Below, piece by piece: positions 52,483 to 63,406 of a DNA stretch of 64,000 bases. Position 1 is the first letter of the stretch. Every line of letters starts with the position of its first letter. A model generated the notes under the pieces. That model was not told the origin of the DNA. It saw nothing but the letters and a program-made list of their open reading frames with translations, and did not search any database. Location of the stretch: contig BSYQ01000005.1 of NCBI GenBank assembly GCA_030272585.1, positions 5,363,501-5,427,500 on the forward strand, written 5' to 3'. Source of the DNA: Bryopsis sp. KO-2023 (Eukaryota > Chlorophyta > Ulvophyceae > Bryopsidales > Bryopsidaceae). The translations under genes were made by a program, and so were the position numbers.

Positions 52483-53162
52483 ATGTCTTGTGAACGAAAA
52501 CTCGAAGCCCTTCGAGACTGTGCGCGAAAACACCCAAGAGACCACAAGGTATCCTTAATTTAAATTGGCACCCCAAAAGCCAGCCAGAGAGGGTCGGAAC
52601 GGGCTCGTCCATTCTGTTTGTCGTGTTCGTTTCGTTGGGCGTTTGCTAGGTGCTTCCTTCGCCCGTGTTTGTTTTATTGAAGTGGAGTGTGTTCTGTTGT
52701 ACGAGGATTCAGACCATCTGCAAGCATTTGCACGTCGCAGCTGGGTTTTGCGTCTTTGGGCAACTCTGCCCTGAAGAAGGTGTGGTCTTGTTTTTTTTTA
52801 ATTATTATTATTCAAGTTCCCTCCATCTGCTTGATTTTGGACAAAACGAAAAAACATAGAAAATGACCGAACAGAAATCGAACACAAATGATACCGAAAA
52901 GGATCCATCAACAATAAATAAGATAAATAAGACAACTAAACATATCAATACGGTGTCTTTTTTTCTGCCAATAGAAACGAAAAGAGGTGATATTTGTTTG
53001 GTGAAATTTGTTTCAGTGGACGGCCTGCTGGAGTGCTCTGGAAGGGGCTCACAAGGTTTGAATCTCAGATCAGTTCCTGCACGCTGTCAAAAATATTTGG
53101 ACAGACTGGACGGCTGCATCCAAGGTCACCAGGAGGCTGCTCAAGAAAGGGCTGACCGTTGA
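52483..53162 (+). CDS. 92-residue quadruple-CX9C protein, probable mitochondrial intermembrane-space type
   Basis: Three short exons assembled by hand: 52483-52548, 52713-52779, 53017-53162, phases 0 and 1. The product has exactly eight cysteines forming four CX9C pairs: Cys3/Cys13 (CERKLEALRDC), Cys25/Cys35 (CKHLHVAAGFC), Cys41/Cys51 (across the exon 2/3 join) and Cys68/Cys78 (CQKYLDRLDGC). CX9C pairs form helix-turn-helix (CHCH) domains stabilised by disulfides. Such proteins are usually imported by the Mia40/Erv1 relay into the mitochondrial intermembrane space, where they assist respiratory-complex assembly. No N-terminal presequence is present, as expected for that route. The third pair has the right spacing only after splicing, which strongly supports the model. 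The exact family is not recognised; NDUFA8 also has four CX9C motifs but is longer and different in sequence. Confidence 0.8.
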
Positions 53163-53497
53163 TAATTGTGATCAGGAATAAATTCTTCCTGAGGTGAGAA
53201 GTCGATCTGATGAAACTGAATTTCAATAATTAAGCAAGCGGTTTGTTGTTTTTAAAAGGAAATTCAGTCAATTGCCGATTATCTGGTTGATGAAAAAATG
53301 CTTTTGGATTTTGTGGAGGTTAAAAGAGATGATGTTGATCTCAACCCAGTTTGAAATATGACTGCCGACGTTGTTTTTTTAATGTAGATGTATATTTTTT
53401 TAAAGTTTGTTTGAAAATTTTTGTTTCAATTCCTTCAGGGATTTTTTTTTCTTCTTGCTTTTTATTTTTCCCCACTGGTGGGAGGTCGATCTCAGCG
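53163..53497. other. Short intergenic region before the AT-1 gene
   Basis: 335 bases. It includes a 32-codon open stretch, 53259-53355, preceded by an AG after a T-rich tract and ending in TGA (reading IADYLVDEKMLLDFVEVKRD). It could be an alternative terminal exon of the CX9C gene, but no phase-correct donor was found. Confidence 0.35.
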
Positions 53498-56263
53498 ATG
53501 ACTCGCTCGGGCCCCAGGACCCCAAACAAACAAAACGGGGAAAAGAAAATCGACATTCTCAAATTGAGCAACGGCGGCTCACATGAGGGTGGCAACCATG
53601 CCAAGCCACAGAAAGGGATTCGAGACGAGTTGGGCAACATGGTTCTTTTGGTGGTTTTGTATTGCTTGCAAGGGGTGCCGATGGGGCTTTCAAGTGGAGC
53701 CATGTGAGTGAACTGGTGAGGGTACTGTAATACGTGGTGTTGTTTTCTTAACGCGTTGTTTTGATGCGCCGTATATGAGAGTTATTTTTTCTCCTTTGGG
53801 CTAAAAATATATATGTGTGGGGGGTACAGAGCTAGATAGGAGATTGGGATGAAACGGTGTTTTACTTCTGAGTCAACGTATAACACACTTCGGAAGAAGT
53901 TGCACTCAGCCGTTTGGTTTTTTGTCAATGTAATTTCAAAAAAGAAAAATACATATAGAAAAGGACATGACTTTTGCTTATGTGAATTGCTGTGAAAAGA
54001 CAATGATGCTGCCCTCTTCAAGAAACATCTGCTCTTTTGGATTTTGTTTTGGAAATTTGGTTGAAGAGCATCTCGTCAAATCTGAGCTGCCAGCGCTACC
54101 AGGTGCTTTCAGTTTGAGCGTTCATTGTGAGTTTTGGTTTTCCTTTTTCAGGCCGTTTTTGCTGCAAGCAAGAACTTCTTACACCAACATCGGCCTCTTT
54201 TCCCTTGCGAGTTATCCGTATTCTTTCAAGCTGCTTTGGAGTCCCATCGTGGACAGCGTTTACAGCCGCTCCTTCGGCAGGAGAAAAACTTGGATCGTTC
54301 CGATTCAATTAATGAGCGCCTTGATCATGATAACTTTTGCTGACCATGCGGAAGCGACGCTCAAGCGAGCCGATGTTTTCGGATTGACTCTCTTGTTTGC
54401 CGTGCTGATTCTTCTTGCAGCCACACAGGTAAAGAGGATGTTGAATTCAAAATATTCAAGAAAATTCAACCCAGAAAGATGAATTGGAATCAAGAAAGCC
54501 TATATATAATGCCGATTACCCAACCCCCTTGGGCAGAATCCCAACAACGTCAACCAAATATTGACTGAAAAGCAGGAATTGCCCCCTCTCCCCACATCCA
54601 ATTAAAGAAGCTTAGCCCTTGGCGCTCTACTCTTTACTCACCTTTTTTCCACAGTTTTTTTTTGTTTTTTTGCTTTCCTGCCAGCAAGAGTCGTCTTTGT
54701 TTTCACATTATGTCTGACCATGTGTCGACTCATTCTGCACAGGACATCGCTGTGGATGGATGGGCTTTGACTCTCCTTTCCAAAGAGCACGTCGGCTATG
54801 CATCCACTTGCCAGACCATTGGAATGAACATCGGCTATTTTACTTCTTTCACGGTGTTCCTGGCGTTGAACGATCGAGAATTCTGTAACAAGCACTTGAG
54901 AGTGCAGCCGGCAGGGGAAGGCATCGTCACTCTGGCTTCCTATTTGAGATTCTGGGGCTGGGTTTATGCCCTGGTCACCGCGTTCCTGTTGTGGAAAAGG
55001 GAGGGGAAGAGCGAGGATGATTGGGATATGTCCAACAGCAGTACTAATGGAAAGTGAGTCTGTTGTTTTTTGTCTTTTCCAGAAAGAGGAAATGAATAAT
55101 AAACAGGAAAAAAAAAGTGGGGTCCAGCATCAGACCACTTTAGAGAATTGAGTTTTTTTTTGTTGCTTCTTTCCATTAAAATTGAGAAGTTGTTCATCTC
55201 CATCGACTCACTTTGTCTGTGATTTGCAGTCAAGGTAATTCTGAATGTTGCATGTCTGTCCACTCAGGAAAAAGCCCAAAACAACAGAAATCTACAATGC
55301 CTACATGCAACTGTGGAGGGTGGTGAGGCTTCCTTCCGTCCGTCAATTCGCCCTCATACTCGTCACCTACAGGCTTGGGGTACTGGCAGCAGAATCGGCC
55401 ACTCCTTTGAAGCTGCTGGAAAAGGGGGTCTCCAAAGAAGCCCTTGCAGGTCTGGTGCTGCTCGAATTTCCAATGGAGCTAGTGTCAGCATTGCTTGCTG
55501 GACGGTGGGCTGCCACGTCAACACCTTTCACTCCATGGATATTCGGGTAAGTCGAGCCTCGCACGAGGAATCTGTTTGTGCCTGTACAACACTGCACTTC
55601 ATAGATTTTGGATGCAATCAGGAGAGATGCCCTGAATTTGCCAGCCATGTTCCCACGTTTTCCATGATAAGCCAGATATGAATGTGGTGTGTGTGTTGTG
55701 GTTTCAATACTTCCAGGTACCACATTCGATTGGTTATGGCTGCTTTGGTGACGTACCTGGCATACCTTTTCCCACCTGGAGCCTCAAATCTCTCGGAGCA
55801 TCCAGCCGAATTCCTGGTGCTGGCATTGTTCGGCGTTGTGACATCCTTCACTGCAACCCTCATGTTCACAGCACAAGGAAGCTTCTGCAATAAAATCAGC
55901 GATCCTGACATGGGGGGTGCTTACCTCACCCTGCTGAACACGATTGCGAACATGGGCTTCCTGCTGCCCAAAGTTCTGATCTATTGGTTGATGGATGTGC
56001 TCACTGTCAGGCACTGCCTGGCCCCCACTGGGGAAATGTGGGATTTCCAGTGTCCGACGAAGAAAGAACTGGCTTTGGGGCCAAATGCATGCACTGAGAT
56101 GGGTGGGGAGTGCATTGTGGCCTCGGATGGTTTTTATAAGATTTCTTATTGTATGGTTCTGATCGGATTTGTTTTGGGGCAATCGTTTTGGAGGACTTTG
56201 CCCAGGCTACAAGCACTGCCAGCAAGAATGTGGCACGCAAAGAGGGGTGGAAAATCTTCTTGA
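53498..56263 (+). CDS. Acetyl-CoA transporter AT-1 (SLC33A1 family)
   Basis: Five exons: 53498-53703, 54152-54428, 54743-55053, 55268-55546, 55717-56263; 539 residues, close to the 549 of human SLC33A1. Family blocks: LYCLQGVPMGLSSGAMPFLL at the first span, FSLASYPYSFKLLWSPIVDS, RRKTWIVPIQ, then DIAVDGWALTLL, FGVVTSFTATLMFTAQGSFC, and DPDMGGAYLTLLNTIANMG near the C-terminus. The protein is a major-facilitator-like carrier of about 12 spans that moves acetyl-CoA into the ER/Golgi lumen, where it supports protein Lys acetylation and acetylation of carbohydrate or ganglioside. The N-terminus is a 45-residue hydrophilic stretch starting MTRSGPRTPNKQ. All introns are in phase, so the gene looks intact. 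Confidence 0.94.
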
Positions 56264-57559
56264 AAGCATCAGGGATAATTTCTAATGGAAGGAGATATAG
56301 GATCCTCCCCCCTTTCTAGATTGATTGATTCTCTCTGGCTGCTGTGGCCAGAAATGTGTTTTCTGGAATTAATTGTAAGGGGCATGGCATTTCAATTTGT
56401 AAATCAATCAATCAATCTCAGGGAATGTGAGAGATGCTACCAGAACTGAAAAAGCTAAAAGTCGATGAAGAATGGTAGGTTGATGGTAGGGGGGATTTTC
56501 CTTGGAAACAGAGCCAACAGGAATGTTTTTATACATCCTCACTCATTCTGTTAATTACACAAACGTACACAATCCTCTGTATGCAATCTCTCATGCATTC
56601 TGTTTAGGTCATGCAACCCCTCGGCCAGTCAATAATAATCCAATATTGCTGATCCCAGCAGAGCGAGTTGAACAATCAATAAAATCAAATGTCAACAAAG
56701 AAAAAAAGAGTGCTGTGGCATAAACCCGTTTTCCGTTTTCCTTCGGCTTCTCCAACTTCTTTCTTTTTTTTTCCCCTTCCCTACACATCCTCATACAGAT
56801 CTCTCTTTTTGAAAGAAGCAGCCCTTTCTTTCAGGTCCATAAACAAACCGCCACCGACCTCTTAGAATCAAACATAACATCCCATAACCACCAACCCCCA
56901 AAAAACAAAAAATAAATAAAAAGCCTTCAAAACGACACGAGCTCAACTGCTGTTGTGATTTTCCGAAGAAATCCGAAATTCAACATCCAAATATCAAAAA
57001 GCTCAGTGCTCCTCTGACCTTATGCCAATTATCCTCATAATCGCAACAATCGACCAAACGTCCCCGAGCAGCCGCTTTCATCCCTCAACCTTTCCCCCCT
57101 CTACACCTAAGCTTTCTGTCCATCAATCAAACCAAGAACCCTCGTACTTCCTTCTACCATCCAAAAACCCTGCAAAGATATGGCAAAACAGAGGTCTCCC
57201 TCCCTACCCCACAAACAACAAAAAGGAACCATAAACGTGGCTATTTCCACGTTAAATATATTCGACTGCCTTGGGTTGGTCCTTTCTTTTTTTTGTTCGA
57301 CGCTTCTATTTATAGCTTTGTGGACTTTCCCTCCTCAGCCTCACCTCCTCTCGGTTCTTTATGTGTTTTTTGCAGCAAGACGCGGAGTGCTGAGGTTGAG
57401 CACTTGCATTGTTGACAAGATTGCGACGTACATACGTATCCAGCTGAATCGCTGGAAAAAGAAAAGCATCCGGCACCAGGCACCTACCAAGAAAAAAACG
57501 AAAACAAACACACAATTTCCCCTACGTCAGGCCAAATATTTCCTTCAACTGAGAATATA
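56264..57559. other. Intergenic region between AT-1 and the transposon
   Basis: About 1.3 kb with no accepted coding. It includes the AT-1 3' UTR. Short frames near 57022-57234 and 57306-57629 lack recognisable composition. Confidence 0.5.
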
Positions 57560-58428
57560 CTTACTCTGTCCCATAATAACTGTCCACTTATGTTTGGGGT
57601 TACAGTTCACGCGTAAGATATTCAATTGATGTGAAATTTTGTGGACAGCATCTCTGATACACGCAGATGACGCCTACAAAATTTCAAATCCATTGATGGA
57701 GAGGTCGCGACGCAGTGACTCCGAAACCAGAAAAGAAGCGAAAACCATTTTTCCACCTCCCCGTGAACGTTTTGACACGTTAAACGTTCGTCGTTTGCCA
57801 CAAGATTTTATGGACACATGCCTCAGATGTTCTGTCGCGAGCTCACAAAGTTTCGTCGTAATTGAACCAGTGAGTAAAGCATGATGTCGTCGCTCATTTG
57901 TCGTGACGACTATAAAACCGAGGGAAAGTCGACCTCTGAAACCGAAAATAGCGGAGCAATGCGGCGAACTCCACCTCGACCTCGAAAACGTCGGAAACGC
58001 AACTCAAGAGACCTTTTCGCGCCAGTTCACTTGAAAATGGGAGCCGAAGTCACCAAGCTGCCTAGAAAATGGGACTTTGATACGGAATGCCAAGCGCATT
58101 ACACGAAAAGCCAGGTGGAATTTTCAGACCAAAATTTGGGGATACACTATAAGAAGTGTAAATTGTTGCTTGATAACAGTATCTTACAGTTTTGGGCTAA
58201 TTTTGATATGCAAAAAATAAAAGTCGTCAAAGTGAAAAAACGGTTTTCGCTTCTTTTCTGGTTTCAGAGTCACTGCATCGCAACCTCTCAATCAATGGAT
58301 CTGAAAGTTTGTAGGCGTCATTTGCGTGTATTAGAGATGCTACCCACAAAATTTCACATCAATTGGATGTCTCACGCGTGAACTGTAAGCCCAAACATAA
58401 GTGGACAGTTATTATGGGACAGAGTAAG
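57560..58428. mobile_element. 869-bp Stowaway/mariner-like DNA transposon with about 190-bp inverted repeats
   Basis: The ends are inverted copies of each other: left 57560-57746 matches the reverse complement of right 58242-58428 at roughly 90 percent by eye, for about 187-190 bases. The terminal sequence starts CTTACTCTGTCCCATAATAA and is flanked by TA on both sides (57558-57559 and 58429-58430), the target duplication expected for Tc1/mariner elements. The tip resembles the plant Stowaway MITE consensus CTCCCTCCGTCCC. The 490-base core holds a plus-strand frame (57881-58381) that runs into the right repeat and shows no transposase DDE/D pattern, so this looks like a non-autonomous copy. 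It lies between AT-1 and the DUF2358-like gene, outside coding sequence. Confidence 0.88.
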
Positions 58429-58766
58429 TATATATATATGTATTCAGAGAAAGCCCCACTCCTCACAGTATTTACTGATCCATTCAACCCATCATCAGGA
58501 TATCAAAACAAGGGAAACACCCCATTGACTGCACAACCATAGTATCAGCTTTCACGAGCAGAAAAACATTGAGAATTTTGTGTTGGTTATTTTGATATCC
58601 AGAGAAAGCCCTCTTGTTTTTTTCGATGCGAACAATTGTCATGCTTTCTTATTTCTTCTTTATTTTATCGCATTTTCACGACCTAGTTTTTCATGTGGGG
58701 GCTGTTACTTTTTTTTTTTCAACATGCTGGCATTCGTTCCTATCGGAGGAAAATTAGAGAAGATGC

Positions 58767-60614
58767 TCAAGTTCCTGAGAAAAGTGAACAGACAGGGACC
58801 ATCTGTTGAGCCTCACCTGGGCAAGGTTGCTGTACTGGAGTGGGGTTGAGCGATAGATTGAAGAAAACTGGCAGCTGGACTACGGGAGGATCTCGGAAAA
58901 TGATGTTGTCGATACAATGGACATAGATTTTCCCATCGCTGGAAATTCACACAATGACATAATCAATCAGCAACGAATTCCAACAAAAAGTTGGTCCACA
59001 CTAGGTATTCGTCGGCCGATGGCACTATTTTTCTTTTTTTCCAATCAGGGATAGGTGATTTTTCTGAACTCCAGATTGGAATTCCATTGGCAGAGGCATT
59101 TTCCCAATCCTTGAAAAAAAAACTAAGACAATGACGAACAATAATCGTTTGACAATTGTTCCACATTGAGAACTGGACGGAACAATTTTCCACATTGTGC
59201 TACAAAAACAAACAGCCAACTAGAGAACTTCCCCCTAATAGTTGATGAGGTAAAGAACTCACTTGTCCAGTTTGTATGTCGACACCCCATCGAATATGCC
59301 TTCCGCTTCCCATGGAATTCTCGGAATACCATGAATTGTCCATCGAACCCTTTCACACAAAAATAAAAAATCGACACCCTCTTATTCCACTCCAGAATTC
59401 AAATCCATTAGTGCAATCATCCCCGATGCTTTTAAATTGTGATGGTAATCTCCAACTTCTATTTCCCCTCCCCCTCCAAAAAAAAAATAATAAATAGTCA
59501 TAATTTAAAATCGATATGAAAAAAAAAACGCTACCCATACATGCAGGCCCATCACTTGACAATATGAAAGTGAAAAGTGGATATTAGTAGGTTTATTGAG
59601 TTGTGTAGGTTTATTAGGTTTTTATTTGGGTTTTTATAGATGGGGGAGAAAAAAAAAGCGATGAATGATAATCTCACCTGATTTCGCCTTCCTGAGGCAA
59701 CCAAATATTTCTGACTTCGACAAAAACCCTCTTAAAAAAGACACGGCCGTGACATCGCAGCGACAGAAACATATACTTGTAGAACTTCAAGCCTTGAAAC
59801 GAATTTTTCCGATCCTTGAATATTATATCGTCTCTGTAAATATCATCTAAAACACAGAAAACATGCAAACACAGGTCAAAAACCCACCCAGAAGACTTGA
59901 TACTGACAAAAATAGAGGTGAAAAGTGGCAAAGTGGATTTGAAAGCTCCACCATGGATCTCCAATGAATCAGAGGAATGTTGGGCCAAGAAAAGAAAGAA
60001 AGAAAAGATTTTGGGGAAAAAAGCTCCAGAAATTAAAGTTGATACTATGAGTTGGATATATTGGGTTGGTTTGCCTGACTAAAAACAAAAGGCTTTTCGA
60101 AGGGAAAAAGAAAAAAAGGTGGTTTGATAATTTGGCTCCTCTCACATGTCAACTCCTGTTCGAACATGTATGGAGTTTCTTCCTTCAGCGTCTCCACTGC
60201 CTTGCCAACGTTCGCATAGTAATCGTCGCCCTTGCCCGGCCCAGGCGTCCCTGCAGACCGTTCCGTTCTGGGATCGACTATCTGAACGTTGAAAACCTGC
60301 TCCCCCAGCTCCTCCCCGCTTCCCCCTTCTCTGTCCGAGGAAAAAAACCCTTCGCTGCGGCACACGCTGCCCAAGCGATGCATCCACTCCGTTCCGTTCG
60401 ACGCTTTCTTCTCCAGGCGTTCCGTCTGCGGTTTCTCTTCCGTAACTGGGTCAGGAAACCTTCTCTCCGCGACTTCGGAAACTGACAGCATCGCCACGGG
60501 GCTCGTGGAGCATCCCGAACGGATTCTATTCAATTGTCGCAAACCGCACGGGAACTTGGGAGAGGAGCTCCCCAGTCCCGCAGGAGGATTCGTCGTAGGG
60601 TGCAATGGGGTCAT
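58767..60614 (-). CDS. DUF2358-like (C6orf136-type) protein, probably plastid-targeted
   Basis: Four exons: 60146-60614, 59678-59846, 59263-59349, 58767-58938; 298 residues with all joins in phase. Residues 1-120 are Ser/Pro/Arg-rich without a domain, fitting a plastid transit peptide plus linker. The conserved domain follows: DDYYANVGKAVETLKEETPY, then DIYRDDIIFKDRKNSFQGLK, FKRVFVEVRNIWLPQEGEIR, WTIHGIPRIPWEAEGIF and a final strand block KIYVHCIDNIIFRDPP. This is the pattern of the NTF2-like DUF2358 family, common in plants, algae and animals, whose molecular role is not established. The start at 60614 is the first ATG in the open frame. The transposon lies 339 bases past the stop. Confidence 0.85.
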
Positions 60615-60802
60615 TTGCGTCTGACCCAACCAACTCAAGACTTCCGAAACCGTCTTTCGATTGGGATCGAGTGTCGAATGGCTAACTGTCGGGAAAAGAG
60701 GCGAACGCAGACGCTCCCAGCTCGACGTGGTTTCGTGCTCTTCACCCAACCTTGGTTTTCCCGAACCTGTCTCAGATATTGTTTTTACTGACGAGGCACA
60801 CG
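60615..60802. promoter_or_regulatory. 188-bp bidirectional promoter, DUF2358-like and RING1-like genes
   Basis: The divergent ATGs at 60614 (minus) and 60803 (plus) leave 188 bases between them. If the RING gene instead starts at its second ATG (60923), the gap is 308 bases. No named sites. Confidence 0.55.
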
Positions 60803-62458
60803 ATGACTAATATTTGCTTTCCGTTCCTCCATGACGTACTGGGTGGACGAGTCCTTGAGTGGGGCTCCCTCCTCGGTTTCTGGAGAGTTTTCTCCGAAAA
60901 CTTCCGTCGGAGTTGGGTGTCGATGATGGAAGCAGGCAGCATGTCTGTCCTCGAGGAAGCAGGACCGTCTTCTGAGTGGTTTGGTTCTCAAAGAAGGTAT
61001 GCGGCGCCACTTCTACGGCATCATATTCTGTTGATGCGGGCACGATATTGTTTCGCTCTCATGTTTTTCCTTCCTCGTTACAGGGTGGTCATAAATCTGC
61101 CAGACTTGCACGGAAACGGAGGCGAGCTCCAGTGTCCCATATGCAAAGGTTCGATAAGCACGACAACGCGTCCAAATTAATATGTATTTTCAGCATCTTT
61201 TTCTTTTTCTTGTTTGAGAAATACTTATGTATAGATGAGTCGAATGAATGGCATCTTGTGGGGCTTAGGTGTGATTGTGGATGCTCGCATGTCTGCTTTC
61301 TGCTTGCACAGATATTGTCGAAAATGCATCGAGAGATGGATAACCATGCAAGGAGGGTGGGGAGTTGAACTTTCTGCCATCCCCCCGAATCAGTTTGCAT
61401 ACCAACATGTGCTTATGTGTCTTTGACATCCACTCGATTCATTAGTCCAGTTTATGTCAGACAGAAAACATGCCCCATTTGCAAAGCGAGCCTGGCAAGC
61501 AAGAGGGACCTGAAGGAGGTGAAGACACACACAACTATAGACACTTTTTCGCAACCCCCCCCCCCCAAAAAATAAAACAGAAATTAAAAACATTGCTTGT
61601 TCAAACAGGGGGGGGGGTGAATACCCCTCATTGATTGCAAGTAGACTCAAGGAATTCCCGATGATGTCATACATGCATGCTTCCCAATGATGTCATGCAT
61701 GCTTGATGAAACTGACATTTTTGATGATGACCATGCATACAGGACAAACAGTTCGATGCAATTGTCACAGCTTTGTGTGGAAATGTGGACGACTTCAAGG
61801 AAAAGGTATTAATTTCTGTGGAATTTCCTTTTCAGAAAACATTCCCTGCAGCTGAGTCCAAGATGTCAAATGTTCTCCCCCCCCCCTGATCCCATCCTGA
61901 GTGGCGGCTCATTTTATTCGTATTTTCTGGTTGGATGGAGCCATGCTTGACCTGCTTACCTGTGGGTGATTTTGCTTGCAGGTGGACCAAGCTGTTCAGA
62001 TTGCCACTGAGAAATACTTGAAAGAGCACCGGCCGTTAACTCCTCCACCTTCTTCAAGAGCCCGTCCCGGCACCACTAGGCGGCGACAATCAGCCCCTCA
62101 AAAGTTGGCTGCCCGTGCTCAAGAATCCACTCCACCGGCTTCCCTCAACCCCATGCCAGTCGATCCTATCATCGACGATTTGGATTTAGAGGGTTCTGCG
62201 ACAGGCATAGTGAACTACATCAGTCCTTCAGTTGTACCTGGGCGAATAGCAGCTGTTCCCTTGGTGTCGAGCACGGCTGGAGTTGGTGAGGGGGAAGCAG
62301 ATGCTCATTTGAATGATGCGGAGCTGGATCATGATCCTGATGTCACTATGTCAGACGAAGGAATTTGTGGTGCTGATGGCACTGTGAATGCTGGGGTGGC
62401 TACGGTTGTGGATTCAATTGGAGGAGTTGAGGGGAGAGAAAATGAGGAGGGCTTATAG
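60803..62458 (+). CDS. RING1-type (Polycomb PRC1-like) RING-finger protein
   Basis: Six exons: 60803-60996, 61084-61148, 61269-61356, 61461-61518, 61743-61805, 61982-62458; 314 residues, or 274 if translation starts at the second ATG (60923), where MMEAGSMSVLEEAG reads more naturally. The C3HC4 RING is split over exons 2-4: CPICKGVIVDARMSAFCLHR, then YCRKCIERW and KTCPICKASLASKRDLKE. The following DKQFDAIVTALCGNVDDFKE matches the block after the RING in RING1/BMI1 proteins (DPNFDALIAALFKNIDKFEE in Arabidopsis RING1A). In Polycomb repressive complex 1 this E3 ligase monoubiquitinates histone H2A. The remaining 160 residues are Pro/Ser/Ala-rich then acidic, and no RAWUL domain is seen. Nuclear role by family inference. 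Confidence 0.86.
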
Positions 62459-63406
62459 GACTGCCATGATGTTGACCTCGGATTGAACCAAACTTTTCCT
62501 CCAAACAAAGTTGAACGGTGTTGTTGTTGAGTGCTCTGGTGCTTTTTGTGTAAAGTAGTGTATGCGAGTGGTTGGTTGAGCATAAACGTGTGGCCAAACA
62601 ATGGGGGTATCATGTTGGTGTTGGTGGGAACCTGTGTGTATGTTGAGGAGGAGTGGTTGAATCCCCACAACTCATGGAGGTTTCGATAGAAGAGGAATGG
62701 TGCAGACAGGCGTAATGAATAGGTGGAAAGGGGGAAATAAATCAGATGATGGGTTGGGCAAGACACGTCTTTGTTTCCGTGTCCCATGAAACGTGCCAGA
62801 CCACGCTTATTCGCAAACTTTCGAAAGAAGCGGCCCTCCTTCACCAATCTCCCATGCCAATTTCCCAAACCAACATCGCCAAAAACTTGAAATTTGTGCG
62901 GTGTGTCGTCACAGCAAACGGGGTCGAGCAAATGCATGTCCTGATTGCCTGCGTGTACCGTACAGGTCGGGCAGGGCAGGATTCATGCGTTGCAGCTGCT
63001 GCGGGCGTTCACTGGTTTCGTAAACCCCAAACCAGGGCGATGTGCGCGCGCGTTCCGGGATGTCTCGCGCATGGACTGTTGGCAACTGACACTTGAATTC
63101 TTACCGGGCGATTTGTACAGACCTCTCGTATCGCATTCATGGTGGGAAGAAGTCTTGTCAAGGCCAATCCCTCGGAGCACCACAAAAGTTTGCCAATCAA
63201 ACGGATCTGCCAAAGCCCGACCGCACAGCGAAGGCTGTTTTGATTCAGTTGTGGGACCGAAAACACCCTCTGAAGCAAGCGGCGTCAACTCAGAAAGGGT
63301 GGTAGTACAATAGAGAGGGACAGAGGTTGAGCGCTTGCTTGGGTTCGAAGAGGGTGCCTTGGACGACCACCAGAGGAGGCCCCAGCTGGTCATTTTCCCT
63401 TTCAAA
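62459..63406. other. Region with an unresolved small spliced gene
   Basis: Between the RING gene and the oxidoreductase. It holds the small zinc-ribbon-like frame described separately and a promoter region for the oxidoreductase. No other coding was accepted. Confidence 0.45.
62793..63305 (+). CDS. Possible small zinc-ribbon protein, exon structure unresolved
   Basis: A plus-strand frame ending near 63023 reads ICAVCRHSKRGRANACPDCL, then FMRCSCCGRSLVS: three CxxC pairs with Arg/Lys-rich spacing, typical of small zinc-binding domains. It has no in-frame ATG before the first pair, so an upstream exon or a near-cognate start is needed. A further coding-like stretch lies at 63121-63305 (SCQGQSLGAPQKFANQTDLP, then TAKAVLIQLWDRKHPLKQAA, stop TAG) after an AG acceptor near 63120. 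No donor was found that joins the two in phase. The region may be one small gene with a missed exon, or chance. Confidence 0.35.

Noticed and set aside
53259-53355. Coding-like stretch after the CX9C gene as its last exon
   Set aside because: No donor in the CX9C gene joins it in phase, and the CX9C model already ends in a natural stop.
57881-58381. 166-codon frame inside the transposon, as a transposase
   Set aside because: No helix-turn-helix or DDE/D pattern, and its end runs into the inverted repeat. Judged non-coding filler of a non-autonomous element.
62329-62937. 202-codon minus-strand frame antisense to the RING gene 3' end
   Set aside because: It overlaps the well-supported RING coding exon on the other strand, and its composition mirrors that exon's codons.
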